64,000 bases of DNA from Carboxylicivirga agarovorans (GCF_050589845.1 NZ_JBNGPA010000001.1:248001-312000); one strand, 5' to 3'. Shown: positions 55,048 to 64,000, counted from the first letter of the stretch. Notes: generated by a model not told the origin, from the sequence alone. Program-made: numbers and translations.

Positions 55048-55743
55048 TTAGTTCTTTAAAAACTTTTCATAACCACTCAGGCAGTCTTTCAACATAGTAC
55101 CAACACCAACACTGGTAATAGTACCACCTGAGATACCATCAACTTTATGAAGGTCTCCCTGCGACTGTCCTTTTTTCACCACTTCAATGGAGGCGAAAGC
55201 TCCGTTCTGGTCAAATAACTTTTTACCGGTAAAAGGCTTCTGGAACATGTCAGTTGTAATCTCAGCACCTAAACCTGGTGTTTCACCTTTGTGACCAAAA
55301 GTAGCACCGTAAACAGTGTTCTTGTCCTCATCAAGTGAAACGTAACCCCAGATAGGGCCCCAAAGACCTTTACCGCGTACAGGAATAATGTACTTGGTTT
55401 GACCATTGTCAAGCTTACACATATAAATAGGGTAAGCACGATCCATACCGGTTTTCTTAACCTCTTTGGCCATATCAACAGTAAAGGCATCGCCTTCTAC
55501 TTTTTCGCCATTGACATTAATTACAAATGCATTATCACCGATATACTTTTTATATTTCTCAACAGCATCAGCTGCTGTACTCTCAATCTGTACCGACTTC
55601 AGGATGTCCATTTTTTTGGCTACAGCCGCATTTTGATCCTGCATTGGTTTTAACGATTGTGCTAAGAAGGCCAGAATTGCCGCTACCACAATCACCATAA
55701 CAGATGCGTACAGAAAGGTATATGTATTTCCTTGTCTATCCAT
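55048..55743 (-). CDS. nqrC: Na+-translocating NADH:quinone reductase subunit C
   Basis: A 231-residue subunit with one N-terminal span (about 9-28) and a periplasmic FMN-binding domain. The acceptor for covalent FMN is Thr208 in DGISGGT, where the usual Ala of the S/T-G-A-T motif is Gly. GLGAEITTDMFQKPF is also family-typical. FMN is attached by ApbE, whose gene is at 35842-36846. Confidence 0.96.
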   Translation of the reverse strand: MDRQGNTYTFLYASVMVIVVAAILAFLAQSLKPMQDQNAAVAKKMDILKSVQIESTAADAVEKYKKYIGDNAFVINVNGEKVEGDAFTVDMAKEVKKTGMDRAYPIYMCKLDNGQTKYIIPVRGKGLWGPIWGYVSLDEDKNTVYGATFGHKGETPGLGAEITTDMFQKPFTGKKLFDQNGAFASIEVVKKGQSQGDLHKVDGISGGTITSVGVGTMLKDCLSGYEKFLKN

Positions 55744-55755
55744 TTTACTAATTAT

Positions 55756-56931
55756 TTAGGCAGCTACTTTAGCTCTTTTTAAACGACGTTTGATATTTCC
55801 TTGAACCACGTAGTGGTCAATCAATGGTGCAAATGTGTTCATCAATAAGATGGCTAACATTACACCTTCAGGGTAAGCCGGGTTAAACACACGAACCATG
55901 ATGGCCAGGAAGCCGATCAGAAATCCATATATCCACTTACCTTTTTCAGTACGCGTAGCTGATACAGGATCAGTTGCCATAAATACAGCACCAAATGCAA
56001 AACCACCTAATAACAGGTGATGAACGGCGTCAACCTGCATTAATTCGTTGGCACCCCACAGGTTAAATAATAATCCCATAACGTAACCACCTGCAAATAC
56101 TGAAGCCATAATTTTCCAGCTTCCAATACCAGTATAGATCAAAATAATGGCACCAATCAGGATGGCCAATGTTGATGTTTCACCAATTGAACCGGGAATC
56201 ATACCCACAAAACTGTTCCAGATATCAAAGGCACCACCTTCAGCGAATTTGGCCATGTTACCGCTGGCAGCATCACCAAGAGCAGTTGCTCCTGAGAAAC
56301 CATCAACCACACCTTCACCTTTAGTTAAGCCTGATATCCACACCTGGTCACCTGACATTTTTGATGGATAAGCAAAGAAAAGGAAGGCACGTGCCACTAA
56401 AGCAGGGTTCCAGATATTCATACCTGTACCACCAAATACCTCTTTACCAATTACCACAGCAAAAGCTGTAGCAACAGCAACCATCCACAAAGGAATGTCT
56501 ACAGGTAATACCAAAGGAATTAACATACCCGACACAAGAAAACCTTCCTGTACCTCGTGGCCGCGGATCTGAGCAAACATAAACTCAATACCTAAACCTA
56601 CACCATATGATATAATAACGATTGGTAATACCTTTAATGCTCCATGACCAATCATTTCCCAGAACGATGCATCCTGCCCCAATGCAAGGAAATGCTGGTA
56701 ACCTGTATTCCAAATACCAAATAGCAATGCTGGAATTAATGCCTTCACAACAATTGCCATGGTACGCTTCAAATCAACCGCGTCGCGAACGTGAACCCCG
56801 TTTTTGTTCGTTGTATTAGGAACAAAGAATAAGGTTTCCAGCGCATCGTAGGTCGAATGAAGTTTCTCAAACTTCGCGCCCTTCTGAACGTGAGGTTTGA
56901 TGTTATCAAATAAATTTCTTAACGCTTTCAA
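55756..56931 (-). CDS. nqrB: Na+-translocating NADH:quinone reductase subunit B, TTG start
   Basis: A 391-residue subunit with about ten spans. The second covalent FMN site is Thr216 in DGFSGAT. The start is taken as TTG at 56931, giving MKALRNLFDNIKP as in homologues; there is no ATG nearby. The in-frame upstream codons (MILDTLILILKII) fall in an intergenic TATCAAG repeat and are not coding. NqrB is the main Na+-conducting and quinone-reducing subunit. Confidence 0.95.
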   Translation of the reverse strand: MKALRNLFDNIKPHVQKGAKFEKLHSTYDALETLFFVPNTTNKNGVHVRDAVDLKRTMAIVVKALIPALLFGIWNTGYQHFLALGQDASFWEMIGHGALKVLPIVIISYGVGLGIEFMFAQIRGHEVQEGFLVSGMLIPLVLPVDIPLWMVAVATAFAVVIGKEVFGGTGMNIWNPALVARAFLFFAYPSKMSGDQVWISGLTKGEGVVDGFSGATALGDAASGNMAKFAEGGAFDIWNSFVGMIPGSIGETSTLAILIGAIILIYTGIGSWKIMASVFAGGYVMGLLFNLWGANELMQVDAVHHLLLGGFAFGAVFMATDPVSATRTEKGKWIYGFLIGFLAIMVRVFNPAYPEGVMLAILLMNTFAPLIDHYVVQGNIKRRLKRAKVAA

Positions 56932-56943
56932 TGTTATTATTTT

Positions 56944-57020
56944 TAGTATCAAGATTAAAGTATCAAGTATCAAGATGAATTACAGCATCCAAAGTCTTGC
57001 GTCTTGATACTTAAGTCTTA
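56944..57020. repeat. TATCAAG heptamer repeats before nqrB
   Basis: AGTATCAAG occurs three times in the first 40 bp, followed by an inverted copy (CTTGATACTT, 57003-57012), so the stretch can fold back. A similar AGTATCAGG/CAAGTATCAAG cluster lies before susD at 40878-40908. It is probably a common genomic spacer repeat. Confidence 0.55.
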
Positions 57021-57031
57021 TGTCTTAAAAG

Positions 57032-58381
57032 TTAACTCAACTCTTTAATCATTAAATCAATACCCTTACGCAATGTTGCCTGAAGTGGCTGCTTTGAAGT
57101 ACATACAAACTCACAAAGAGCAATATCTTCTTCGGCCAATTCATAAATACCCAATTGCTCCATCTTATCGATGTCTTCAACCAGAATGGCTCTGAACAAG
57201 AATTCAGGAAGGATATCCATTGGTAATACCTGATCGTACTGACCTGATACAACAAAAGAACGCAAGCCTCCATGCATGTTAGCATCCAGGCGGTATTCTT
57301 TCTTTTTACACATCCAGCTAAAGAATGAACGTGACATACTGAATTTACCAAAACCAGGCATTGCCCATCCCATAAATTCGTAGTAATCACCTTCAGGAAT
57401 AACTGTTACCTGTGAGTGATATGAACCAAGGTAACCGTCATCCTCAACCTGAGTTCCGGTTAGTACATTACCACTTATATAACGTAGGTTATCGTCTGTT
57501 TTAACATTATTTTTCACCAATGTAGAGATGCTGGCGCCAACTTTTGTACGGTAATACCCTTTCTTTTCAACTTCACTTCCTGCTAATACCACAATGCGGT
57601 TGGCATCGTAAATACCTTCAGTAAATAATTTACCTATAGCAACAATTTCCTGCGGTTGGGCAACCCATACAACTTCACCTTTATTGATCGGCAGTGTGTG
57701 GTGGATCTGAACACCTACATTACCAGCCGGGTGTGGGCCGTTAAATGCATGTACAGTTACACCTTGTAAGCTGTTGAACACTTTTGAAGCAGCATCGTGC
57801 TGAACTCCGACGTGTACATTGTCACACAATTGTCTGATCACATCAACTCCTGCTTGCAAAGCTTCTTCCTGACCCGACAGAATGAAATCCATATCCGGTG
57901 CTAAAGGAGCTGTATCAAAACCTGAGATGAAGAAGGCTTTTGGAGTCTCACTGGCATTTGCAATAACATCGTAAGGACGCTTGCGGATAAATGGCCAAAG
58001 ACCAGCTGCTTGTAATTTTTCTACAATTTGTTCTTTTGAAAGGTCGGCAGGTGCAGCAGTTTCAAACTGCTCTTTTTCATCCGAACCATCGGCCTTAACG
58101 ACCACTTCAAGGATTTTACGGCGCTCGCCACGGTTAACCGCAGCCAACTCTCCACTTACAGGAGACACAAATTTTACTTCAGGACGATTCTTGTCGAAAA
58201 ATAAAACTGTACCCGCTTTCACCTTGTCCCCAACTTTTGCAACCATCTTAGGCACCACACCGTGAAAATCGGTAGGCTTTACTGCAAATAAATCGGGTAA
58301 TTCGGCTTGTCCAAAAACCTTGTCGGCTTTGCCGGCAAGTTGGATATCAAGACCTTTTTTAATTTTTATTACCTCTGACAT
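57032..58381 (-). CDS. nqrA: Na+-translocating NADH:quinone reductase subunit A
   Basis: A 449-residue subunit, soluble and peripheral. The start IKIKKGLDIQLAGKAD and the segments VGDKVKAGTVLF and FFISGFDTAPLAPDMDFIL are typical; it contacts NqrB and affects the quinone site. It is the first gene of the operon, with the -7 box TACTTTTG 32 bp upstream. Confidence 0.97.
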   Translation of the reverse strand: MSEVIKIKKGLDIQLAGKADKVFGQAELPDLFAVKPTDFHGVVPKMVAKVGDKVKAGTVLFFDKNRPEVKFVSPVSGELAAVNRGERRKILEVVVKADGSDEKEQFETAAPADLSKEQIVEKLQAAGLWPFIRKRPYDVIANASETPKAFFISGFDTAPLAPDMDFILSGQEEALQAGVDVIRQLCDNVHVGVQHDAASKVFNSLQGVTVHAFNGPHPAGNVGVQIHHTLPINKGEVVWVAQPQEIVAIGKLFTEGIYDANRIVVLAGSEVEKKGYYRTKVGASISTLVKNNVKTDDNLRYISGNVLTGTQVEDDGYLGSYHSQVTVIPEGDYYEFMGWAMPGFGKFSMSRSFFSWMCKKKEYRLDANMHGGLRSFVVSGQYDQVLPMDILPEFLFRAILVEDIDKMEQLGIYELAEEDIALCEFVCTSKQPLQATLRKGIDLMIKELS

Positions 58382-58412
58382 GTTTGAAAAACGGTTTTTT
58401 TATTTTTACGCG

Positions 58413-58420
58413 CAAAAGTA
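58413..58420 (-). promoter_or_regulatory. -7 box of the nqr operon
   Basis: On the minus strand TACTTTTG matches TAnnTTTG exactly, followed by CGCG, 32 bp before nqrA. It has the same form as the box at 14728-14735. A good -33 TTG is absent at 19-20 bp. Confidence 0.6.
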
Positions 58421-58472
58421 CATAAATTTATCGCTATTCCATATATATTGCGTTTGCAAAACTCTAAAAGAT

Positions 58473-59816
58473 ATGCTTTATTTTAATAAATTTAACTATC
58501 TAGATACTTTGAAAGAGACATTTAGCTCTTTTTTAAGCCGTTTTTCCTTGCGACTTTTTTTCTCTTTTTGCCTTGTAAATGCCTTTATATTTTCAGCTTT
58601 TGGAAATAATCCGGTACAAACAGCATCGCATATCAAAACAGTTCAGCTCTACAAAAAAGGCTGGAATATGTCGTACCCCATTATCAATTTGTATCCACAG
58701 GAAATGCTGACTCTTGAGTTTGACGACTTTGCCTATGATTCGAGAAACTATCAGTATAGTATTATTCACTGCGATTCGAACTGGGAGGAGTCGAACCTGA
58801 TGCAAACCGAATATGTTGATGGTTTTATGCCCAATGCCATTCAGGATTACCAATATTCGTTCAATACTACCTTCGACTATATTCATTACACGCTTGACTT
58901 TCCCAACCGCGATATCAAACTGAAGCTGTCGGGCAACTACATCATAAAAGTGTTTGAACTGGGCCATGAAGACAAACCGGTTTTAATTCGTCCTTTCTAC
59001 GTAACCGAGCAGGTAGTAAGCATCTTACCCCGCATCAGATATACCTCCAATGCCAATTTAAGGGAATCGATGCAACAGGTAAACTTTACCATTCAACACC
59101 CCAATTTCAGAATTAATAACCCGCGCGATGAAGTAAAAGTGGTTTTGCAGCAAAACGGACGATGGGATAACCAGATCGATGACCTGAAGCCTCTCTTTAT
59201 ACGCAACGAGGAGTTGGATTATTCCTATAACCGCGAAAATCTGTTTGACGGTGGCAATGAATACCGGTGGCTGGATGTAAGAAGCACGCGCTTTGCTCCG
59301 GAACATGTGGCAGAGATTTCATTTTTTGACCCCCATTATCATTTCACCCTCTTTCCGGATAAATATTTAAGTCAGAAACCTTATTTCTATCGTGAGGACT
59401 TCAATGGCAGGTATTACATTGAAGTAAAGGAAAACCGCGACCCCTATATTGAAGCCGATTATGTTTATGTCCATTTCAACCTGCCTGTTAAGGCTCCTTT
59501 TGTAGATGGTCATATATATGTTACAGGAGGTTTAAATGACTGGCAGCAGAACGAGGCTAACCGCATGGAATACAATTTTAATACACATAGCTATCAGCTA
59601 ACCATGCTGCTAAAACAAGGTTTTTACAATTACCAGTACCACTTTTTAGAAAACAATCATCAACAGGCCGAAGTGGCGCGTTTTGAAGGCAACTATGGTC
59701 AAACTGAAAATGACTACATCATTTATGTGTATTACCAAAATGTCAGTGATAATTACCAGCGCCTGATCGGGGTTAACATTTCTAATTCCCTTAAGTATAG
59801 CGTGCAGGGAAAATAA
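58473..59816 (+). CDS. Type IX secretion system plug protein (DUF5103)
   Basis: A 447-residue secreted protein of the T9SS plug family (DUF5103), which closes the SprA translocon pore on the periplasmic side between export events. It has an N-terminal hydrophobic segment (about 26-45, LRLFFSFCLVNAFIFSAF), then beta-rich domains with YPIINLYPQEMLTLEFDDF, YSIIHCDSNWEESNL, NANLRESMQQVNFTIQHPNF and a C-terminal DGHIYVTGGLNDWQQNEANRM. The frame is open from 58320 inside nqrA, but the ATG at 58473 gives a sensible signal. It implies a functional T9SS elsewhere in this genome. Confidence 0.85.
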   Translation: MLYFNKFNYLDTLKETFSSFLSRFSLRLFFSFCLVNAFIFSAFGNNPVQTASHIKTVQLYKKGWNMSYPIINLYPQEMLTLEFDDFAYDSRNYQYSIIHCDSNWEESNLMQTEYVDGFMPNAIQDYQYSFNTTFDYIHYTLDFPNRDIKLKLSGNYIIKVFELGHEDKPVLIRPFYVTEQVVSILPRIRYTSNANLRESMQQVNFTIQHPNFRINNPRDEVKVVLQQNGRWDNQIDDLKPLFIRNEELDYSYNRENLFDGGNEYRWLDVRSTRFAPEHVAEISFFDPHYHFTLFPDKYLSQKPYFYREDFNGRYYIEVKENRDPYIEADYVYVHFNLPVKAPFVDGHIYVTGGLNDWQQNEANRMEYNFNTHSYQLTMLLKQGFYNYQYHFLENNHQQAEVARFEGNYGQTENDYIIYVYYQNVSDNYQRLIGVNISNSLKYSVQGK

Positions 59817-59957
59817 AAAGATTGACCAACGTTTTTATCGCATATTTCAGTTCTGTCAGATGGATAGGCTTCTATGCCAGTTGATCAAAGCAAAGCATGT
59901 GCTATTTTTTGTCTCCTAAAAAAAGCTTCCTGCCACTATTCATAGTAACTTTATATA

Positions 59958-60584
59958 ATGAATCAAATGGATGACATATATAAGAACCTGCCATTGAATG
60001 ATATTCCCTGGAATATGGAAACACCCCCTGATGCATTGATCGGGTTAATTGATAATAAGACAGTAACGCCCTGCACAACCATCGATCTGGGTTGTGGCAC
60101 CGGTAATTATGCGAGTTACATAGCCGGTTGCGGCTTTGAGGTGACCGGTATTGACCTGTCGGGAGAAGCCATAAAACTTGCCCGCACAGGTGCTGCAAAG
60201 AAAGGTGTCCAAGTACGGTTCGAAAAGGCAGATATGCTGGGTGACATGGCTGATATCAATGACACATTTGATTTTGCATATGATTGGGAAGTATTGCATC
60301 ATATTTTCCCCGAACAACGTCGAACATACGTTGAGAATGTGTGTCGACTGCTCAATCCAAAGGGTAAATACCTTTCTGTGTGCTTCAGTATAAAGGATAA
60401 ACAGTTTGGAGGTCATGGGAAATACAGGAAGACAAGGCTGGGTACCAGTTTGTATTTCTCGACTGAAAATGAAATTGAAACACTCTTTGCCCCTTACTTT
60501 AATATTAAGGAACTAAAAACAATAAGTGTTGCTGGTAAAATGGGTGAGCATTGGGCTGTATATTGTTTTATGGAGAAGAAGTAA
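59958..60584 (+). CDS. Class I SAM-dependent methyltransferase
   Basis: A 208-residue enzyme. Motif I is TIDLGCGTGNYASYIA, the acidic end of strand 2 is VTGIDLSGEAIKLA, and motif post-I is FEKADMLGDM. The middle DWEVLHHIFPEQRRTYVENV fits type-11 methyltransferases. The substrate is unknown. It is an isolated gene, 141 bp after the plug gene. Confidence 0.9.
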   Translation: MNQMDDIYKNLPLNDIPWNMETPPDALIGLIDNKTVTPCTTIDLGCGTGNYASYIAGCGFEVTGIDLSGEAIKLARTGAAKKGVQVRFEKADMLGDMADINDTFDFAYDWEVLHHIFPEQRRTYVENVCRLLNPKGKYLSVCFSIKDKQFGGHGKYRKTRLGTSLYFSTENEIETLFAPYFNIKELKTISVAGKMGEHWAVYCFMEKK

Positions 60585-61024
60585 GCGCCTATCCAACTCT
60601 AAACCCAAACACAGACCTTTTAAAGGTTGTAATAACAAGCCTATCGGATACCTTTGAATTAAATCGTTTTATTTTTTTCCCGCCACATCTCAATTCTTAA
60701 CATATTTATGTTCCTGCAGATGGAATTGGTTTTACAGCCTGCATCTACTGCAATAAATAGCACCTGATAAGGCATTTTTTTATGCTTATTTATAGCTCCC
60801 CTGTAGTTCTTAAAATAGCTGTTGTCCCGGCCATATGTAACAAATCATAAGCTTTAAAAAACTAAACCTGACAAATATTATTCAAATTCATTTCAAACCC
60901 TGACATATTTCATGTACATCGGCTTTTTTATTTCATAGATTTGTTTCTATCAGATGATTTGGATGAATATCCGATAACTAAAGTCAAGTTTGACTAAATA
61001 ATTAAACCAAAAAAAATAAAATCT
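60585..61024. other. Intergenic region with pruA -7 box
   Basis: About 440 bp with no gene seen. TAGATTTG at 60936-60943 matches TAnnTTTG and lies 81 bp before pruA; no clean -33 TTG was found at the usual spacing. Confidence 0.45.
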
Positions 61025-62653
61025 ATGCCAAAAGGAATTTTTAATGTGCCGCCGGCTGTAAATGAGCCGATTAAAAGCTACGCTCCGGGATCTCCTGAGC
61101 GCGCCGAGTTAAAGGATATGTTGAACAAGCTTCGTTCTGAAGAGCTTGACATCCCCATGTTTATTGGTGGTGAAGAAATCAGAACAGGTAATAAGAAACG
61201 TATCCATCCTCCTCACGAAATAGCGCACACATTGGGTCATTACCACCAGGGTGATGAAACACATGTCCACATGGCCATTGATGCAGCATTAAAAGCACGT
61301 AAGCAGTGGGTCAACCTTAGCTGGGAACACCGTGCATCTATCTTTTTAAAGGCGGCTGATCTATTGGCTGGTCCTTACCGTCAGCTGATCAATGCCGCTA
61401 CCATGTTGGGACAGTCTAAAAATGCTTTCCAGGCTGAGATCGATTCAGCATGTGAGTTGGCCGATTTCTTCCGTTTCAATGTGCAGTACATGACTGAGAT
61501 CTATGCCGGTCAGCCCGAGTCGGCTCCTGGTATTTGGGATCGTGTTGAGTACCGTCCGTTAGAAGGATTCGTATTTGCATTAACGCCATTTAACTTTACA
61601 TCTATTGCCGGTAACCTGCAGACAGCACCTGCAATGATGGGTAACGTTACAGTTTGGAAACCATCAAAAACAGCTGTTTACTCTGCATACTTCTTAATGA
61701 AGTTATTTAAAGAGGCTGGAGTACCTGACGGTGTAATTAACCTTGTCTATGCATCAGGTCCTGTTGCCGCTAAAGAGATTTTCTCTCACCCTGATTTCGC
61801 GGGTTTCCACTTTACTGGTTCTACAGGTGTATTCCAGAGCACATGGAAAGCTATTGGTGATAACATTGAAAAATATAAAACTTATCCACGCATCGTTGGT
61901 GAAACAGGTGGTAAAGACTACATTTTGGCACACAAATCATGTGATGCAAAAGGTGTTGCCACTGGTATTGTTCGTGGTGCTTTCGAATACCAGGGTCAGA
62001 AGTGTTCAGCTGCTTCACGCGCTTACATGCCTGCAAGTCGCTGGGAAGAAATCTTTGGCTATGTAAAAGAGCAGATGAAAGAAGTGAAAATGGGTCCACC
62101 GGAAGATTTCAGTAATTTTGTTAATGCTGTTATTGATGAGACTTCATTTGACTTATTAGCAGGTGCTATTGATGAAGCTAAAGAAAGCAACGAGGCTGAA
62201 GTTATTCTTGGTGGTGGCCACGATAAGTCAGTTGGTTACTTTATTGAGCCTACTATCATCTTAACAACTAACCCAATGTATCGCACAATGGAAGAAGAGT
62301 TGTTTGGACCTGTATTAACTATTTATGTATACGATGACAACAAGTTTGAGGAAACAATGGATATCCTTGACTCAACTTCTATCTATGCATTAACAGGATG
62401 TATCTTTGCACAGGATCGTTATGTTATCGAGCAAGCTACCAAGCGTTTGGTTGACACTGCCGGTAACTTCTACATCAACGACAAACCAACAGGTGCTGTT
62501 GTAGGTCAGCAGCCATTTGGCGGATCTCGTGGATCAGGGACTAACGATAAAGCCGGTTCGGCTATTAACCTTATGCGCTGGGTAAGCCCACGTACTATTA
62601 AGGAAAACTTTGTTCCTCCACACGATTTTAAATATCCGTTCTTAGCTGAATAG
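61025..62653 (+). CDS. pruA: 1-pyrroline-5-carboxylate dehydrogenase
   Basis: A 542-residue aldehyde dehydrogenase oxidising glutamate-gamma-semialdehyde (from proline or arginine) to glutamate with NAD+. The catalytic Cys327 lies in FEYQGQKCSAASR and Glu293 in VGETGGKDYI. NDKPTGAVVGQQPFGGSRGSG is the P5CDH-type C-terminal signature. It is cytoplasmic. Upstream PutA-type fusion is absent, so the proline dehydrogenase must be encoded elsewhere. A strong terminator follows. Confidence 0.96.
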   Translation: MPKGIFNVPPAVNEPIKSYAPGSPERAELKDMLNKLRSEELDIPMFIGGEEIRTGNKKRIHPPHEIAHTLGHYHQGDETHVHMAIDAALKARKQWVNLSWEHRASIFLKAADLLAGPYRQLINAATMLGQSKNAFQAEIDSACELADFFRFNVQYMTEIYAGQPESAPGIWDRVEYRPLEGFVFALTPFNFTSIAGNLQTAPAMMGNVTVWKPSKTAVYSAYFLMKLFKEAGVPDGVINLVYASGPVAAKEIFSHPDFAGFHFTGSTGVFQSTWKAIGDNIEKYKTYPRIVGETGGKDYILAHKSCDAKGVATGIVRGAFEYQGQKCSAASRAYMPASRWEEIFGYVKEQMKEVKMGPPEDFSNFVNAVIDETSFDLLAGAIDEAKESNEAEVILGGGHDKSVGYFIEPTIILTTNPMYRTMEEELFGPVLTIYVYDDNKFEETMDILDSTSIYALTGCIFAQDRYVIEQATKRLVDTAGNFYINDKPTGAVVGQQPFGGSRGSGTNDKAGSAINLMRWVSPRTIKENFVPPHDFKYPFLAE

Positions 62654-62682
62654 ACAATTAAGTCGAGAGATTTATATAACAA

Positions 62683-62719
62683 GAAAGGCTCCTTAAAAAA
62701 GGGGCCTTTCGTTTTTTTT
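62683..62719 (+). terminator. Terminator after pruA
   Basis: GAAAGGCTCCTT (62683-62694) pairs with AAGGGGCCTTTC (62699-62710) with one mismatch and a short A-loop, followed by G and eight T (62712-62719). Confidence 0.9.
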
Positions 62720-62813
62720 GAATCACTTTTGATTCATGTAACATTGTAATAAAGCACTTTACAAGTTGTATTTAGGTGTTAACCTGTGATCAACATAAAC
62801 TCCTGGTCACAGA

Positions 62814-63572
62814 TTAAAGTTTGAGAGCATGTAAAAACCGCTTGCTATAACGACGGCGCAAACTGGTCAGATATTTCACAAATAAGAGCTCATAAATGGT
62901 TTCATTCTCGTCTTTGTTTTTATAGTTGGCATAGTGGCGCGCCAGTTCTGTCAGGTATATAGGACTACCACTTATCTTTTGAAGAACGCGTAATCCCTTG
63001 TGAAACATGATGGGTTTTCCAATCTTGATACGGTTCAGGTCAACCAACATATACTCGTAATGCAGTCGTCCCAGTTTTCTGATGAGTACGTTGGTACTGT
63101 TAAAATCTTTGTGCTTGACACCTTTAGGATAAAGCCCATTGACCGTAAAATTGACAAAACCGTTAAGTATTAACTGCTTATCAGGCACATCATTGGCCAA
63201 TACTTCTGACAACCTGAAATCCACATCTTCATACTTGCAGATATAATAGGAATGCGTCATGTAATGCCAACGGTTATAAACCTCGACATAAGCAATTGGT
63301 TCGGGTGTACTGATGTTTTCCTTTAATAAATGCTGAGCGATCTCGAAGGAACGCTGTGCCTTTGACTTTCTCACAAAGGAATATATAACACGGTTTAGAA
63401 GAGTTGCCTTACGAAAGGACTTGATGCATAAATCATAGCCCTCGTGCTGATAACGCTTGATCTGATTGCGCGCATCGCGGATCCATTCACCACTGGTTTG
63501 AAAGCTTTCATGAATTGATTCAATAAAAGGTCTTACTTCAGCATGTGCTTCATCAATTATTATTTTCTTCAT
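62814..63572 (-). CDS. Lipopolysaccharide kinase, Kdo/WaaP family
   Basis: A 252-residue protein-kinase-fold enzyme that phosphorylates lipopolysaccharide core sugar (Kdo or heptose). Lys51 in CIKSF is the ATP lysine, Glu77 the helix glutamate, KHKDFNSTNVL (Asp156) the catalytic loop and VDLNRI (Asp178) the metal-site aspartate, so all active-site residues are kept. It probably acts at the inner membrane on the core. No neighbouring LPS genes are visible. Confidence 0.88.
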   Translation of the reverse strand: MKKIIIDEAHAEVRPFIESIHESFQTSGEWIRDARNQIKRYQHEGYDLCIKSFRKATLLNRVIYSFVRKSKAQRSFEIAQHLLKENISTPEPIAYVEVYNRWHYMTHSYYICKYEDVDFRLSEVLANDVPDKQLILNGFVNFTVNGLYPKGVKHKDFNSTNVLIRKLGRLHYEYMLVDLNRIKIGKPIMFHKGLRVLQKISGSPIYLTELARHYANYKNKDENETIYELLFVKYLTSLRRRYSKRFLHALKL

Positions 63573-63922
63573 CGGTCAAGTTGTAAATACATATCAAACT
63601 TACGCACTTTTTAATCAATTGTAAATGAATTGTGCATGAGCTATCATTTTTTTGACATCAAGTAACAAAATACCCGATTAAGCGAACATCATTGTCAGAT
63701 GAATAAAAAAGCACAAAACACAATTCAACGTAAAACGATCACTTACTTATACTTACAGGAAGTACTTAAAAACAGAAAACTGCCAGCTGTTAATTAGTCT
63801 CCTCCACTTATAAAAGAGCATGAGGAGCAGCCCATAAAGCTTTAATACCCGCACACTGATTTTTCATGGGTGCTCTTCAAAAAATACATGATAAAAGCTT
63901 ACATTTGTAAAAACCAAAATCA
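63573..63922. other. Intergenic region with -7 box for the last gene
   Basis: 350 AT-rich bases with no gene seen. TACATTTG at 63900-63907 matches TAnnTTTG and ends 15 bp before the ATG at 63923. Confidence 0.45.
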
Positions 63923-64000
63923 ATGAACTGGTCAAACTTCAAAAAATACATTAAACCCCTAATTAGCAACAAGTTCTTTTTGGCAACCCTTGCTTTTATA
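63923..64000 (+). CDS. N-terminal fragment of a membrane-anchored protein
   Basis: The first 26 codons (MNWSNFKKYIKPLISNKFF...) run off the right edge. A basic N-terminal tail followed by the start of a hydrophobic stretch (FFLATLAFI) resembles the membrane anchor of exported proteins such as the PASTA-domain proteins of Bacteroidota; this identity is a guess. The promoter box 15 bp upstream supports a real start. Confidence 0.5.
   Translation, partial: MNWSNFKKYIKPLISNKFFLATLAFI

Noticed and set aside
58446..58462. Third LacI operator-like site GCGTTTGCAAAA near the nqr promoter
   Set aside because: Only part of the palindrome matches and it is not symmetric; the nqr genes have no link to maltose control.

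Overview
The window comes from a member of the Bacteroidota, most likely a marine or saline lineage such as the Marinilabiliales. The evidence is two SusC/SusD outer-membrane glycan-uptake pairs, promoters with the Bacteroidota -7 box TAnnTTTG, lipoproteins with short lipoboxes, a type IX secretion plug protein, TPR/beta-propeller envelope proteins related to PorE, and a Na+-translocating NQR operon with two Na+/H+ antiporters. The family level is inference; the phylum is secure. No rRNA, tRNA, CRISPR array, transposase or prophage was seen.

Positions 1-12500 form a maltose/maltodextrin locus. A SusC/SusD pair (minus strand) diverges from a LacI-type regulator, an MFS sugar transporter, beta-phosphoglucomutase and a GH65 maltose phosphorylase (plus strand). 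A perfect 12-bp palindrome, GCAAACGTTTGC, lies on both sides of the regulator gene, once before susC and once before the transporter, and a second shared sequence block also occurs in both intergenic regions. The likely route is import by SusCD and the MFS carrier, phosphorolysis of maltose to glucose and beta-glucose-1-phosphate, then conversion to glucose-6-phosphate. After a perfect 32-bp palindromic terminator comes a secreted GH13-like protein that keeps the cyclomaltodextrinase scaffold but appears to have lost every catalytic residue. This is the most unusual gene in the window.

Positions 12600-31000 hold mostly housekeeping and envelope genes: nhaD with a 40-residue single-span membrane protein downstream, recR, a GT2 glycosyltransferase, two TPR/PD40-propeller proteins (one ending in a SPOR-like domain), a GNAT acetyltransferase, an orphan HsdR-N nuclease-like domain, AMP nucleosidase, holA, a rhomboid protease, gmhB, a class IV aminotransferase, yqgE and an nhaC antiporter.

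Positions 31000-38400 hold a fused alpha/beta 2-oxoacid dehydrogenase E1 between two related intergenic repeat elements with terminal inverted repeats, followed by a small membrane protein with a textbook promoter, lipoproteins, apbE (the flavin transferase needed by NQR) and an HU-like protein.

Positions 39300-52400 hold a second polysaccharide utilisation locus on the minus strand: a TPR/LuxR regulator, a GH63-like lipoprotein, a GH2 beta-galactosidase, a LysO-type exporter encoded as two overlapping genes, then SusC and SusD, closed by a strong terminator.

Positions 52400-64000 hold nqrABCDEF with its own terminator, the divergent T9SS plug gene, a methyltransferase, pruA with a terminator, a Kdo/WaaP-type lipopolysaccharide kinase, and the first codons of one more gene at the right edge.
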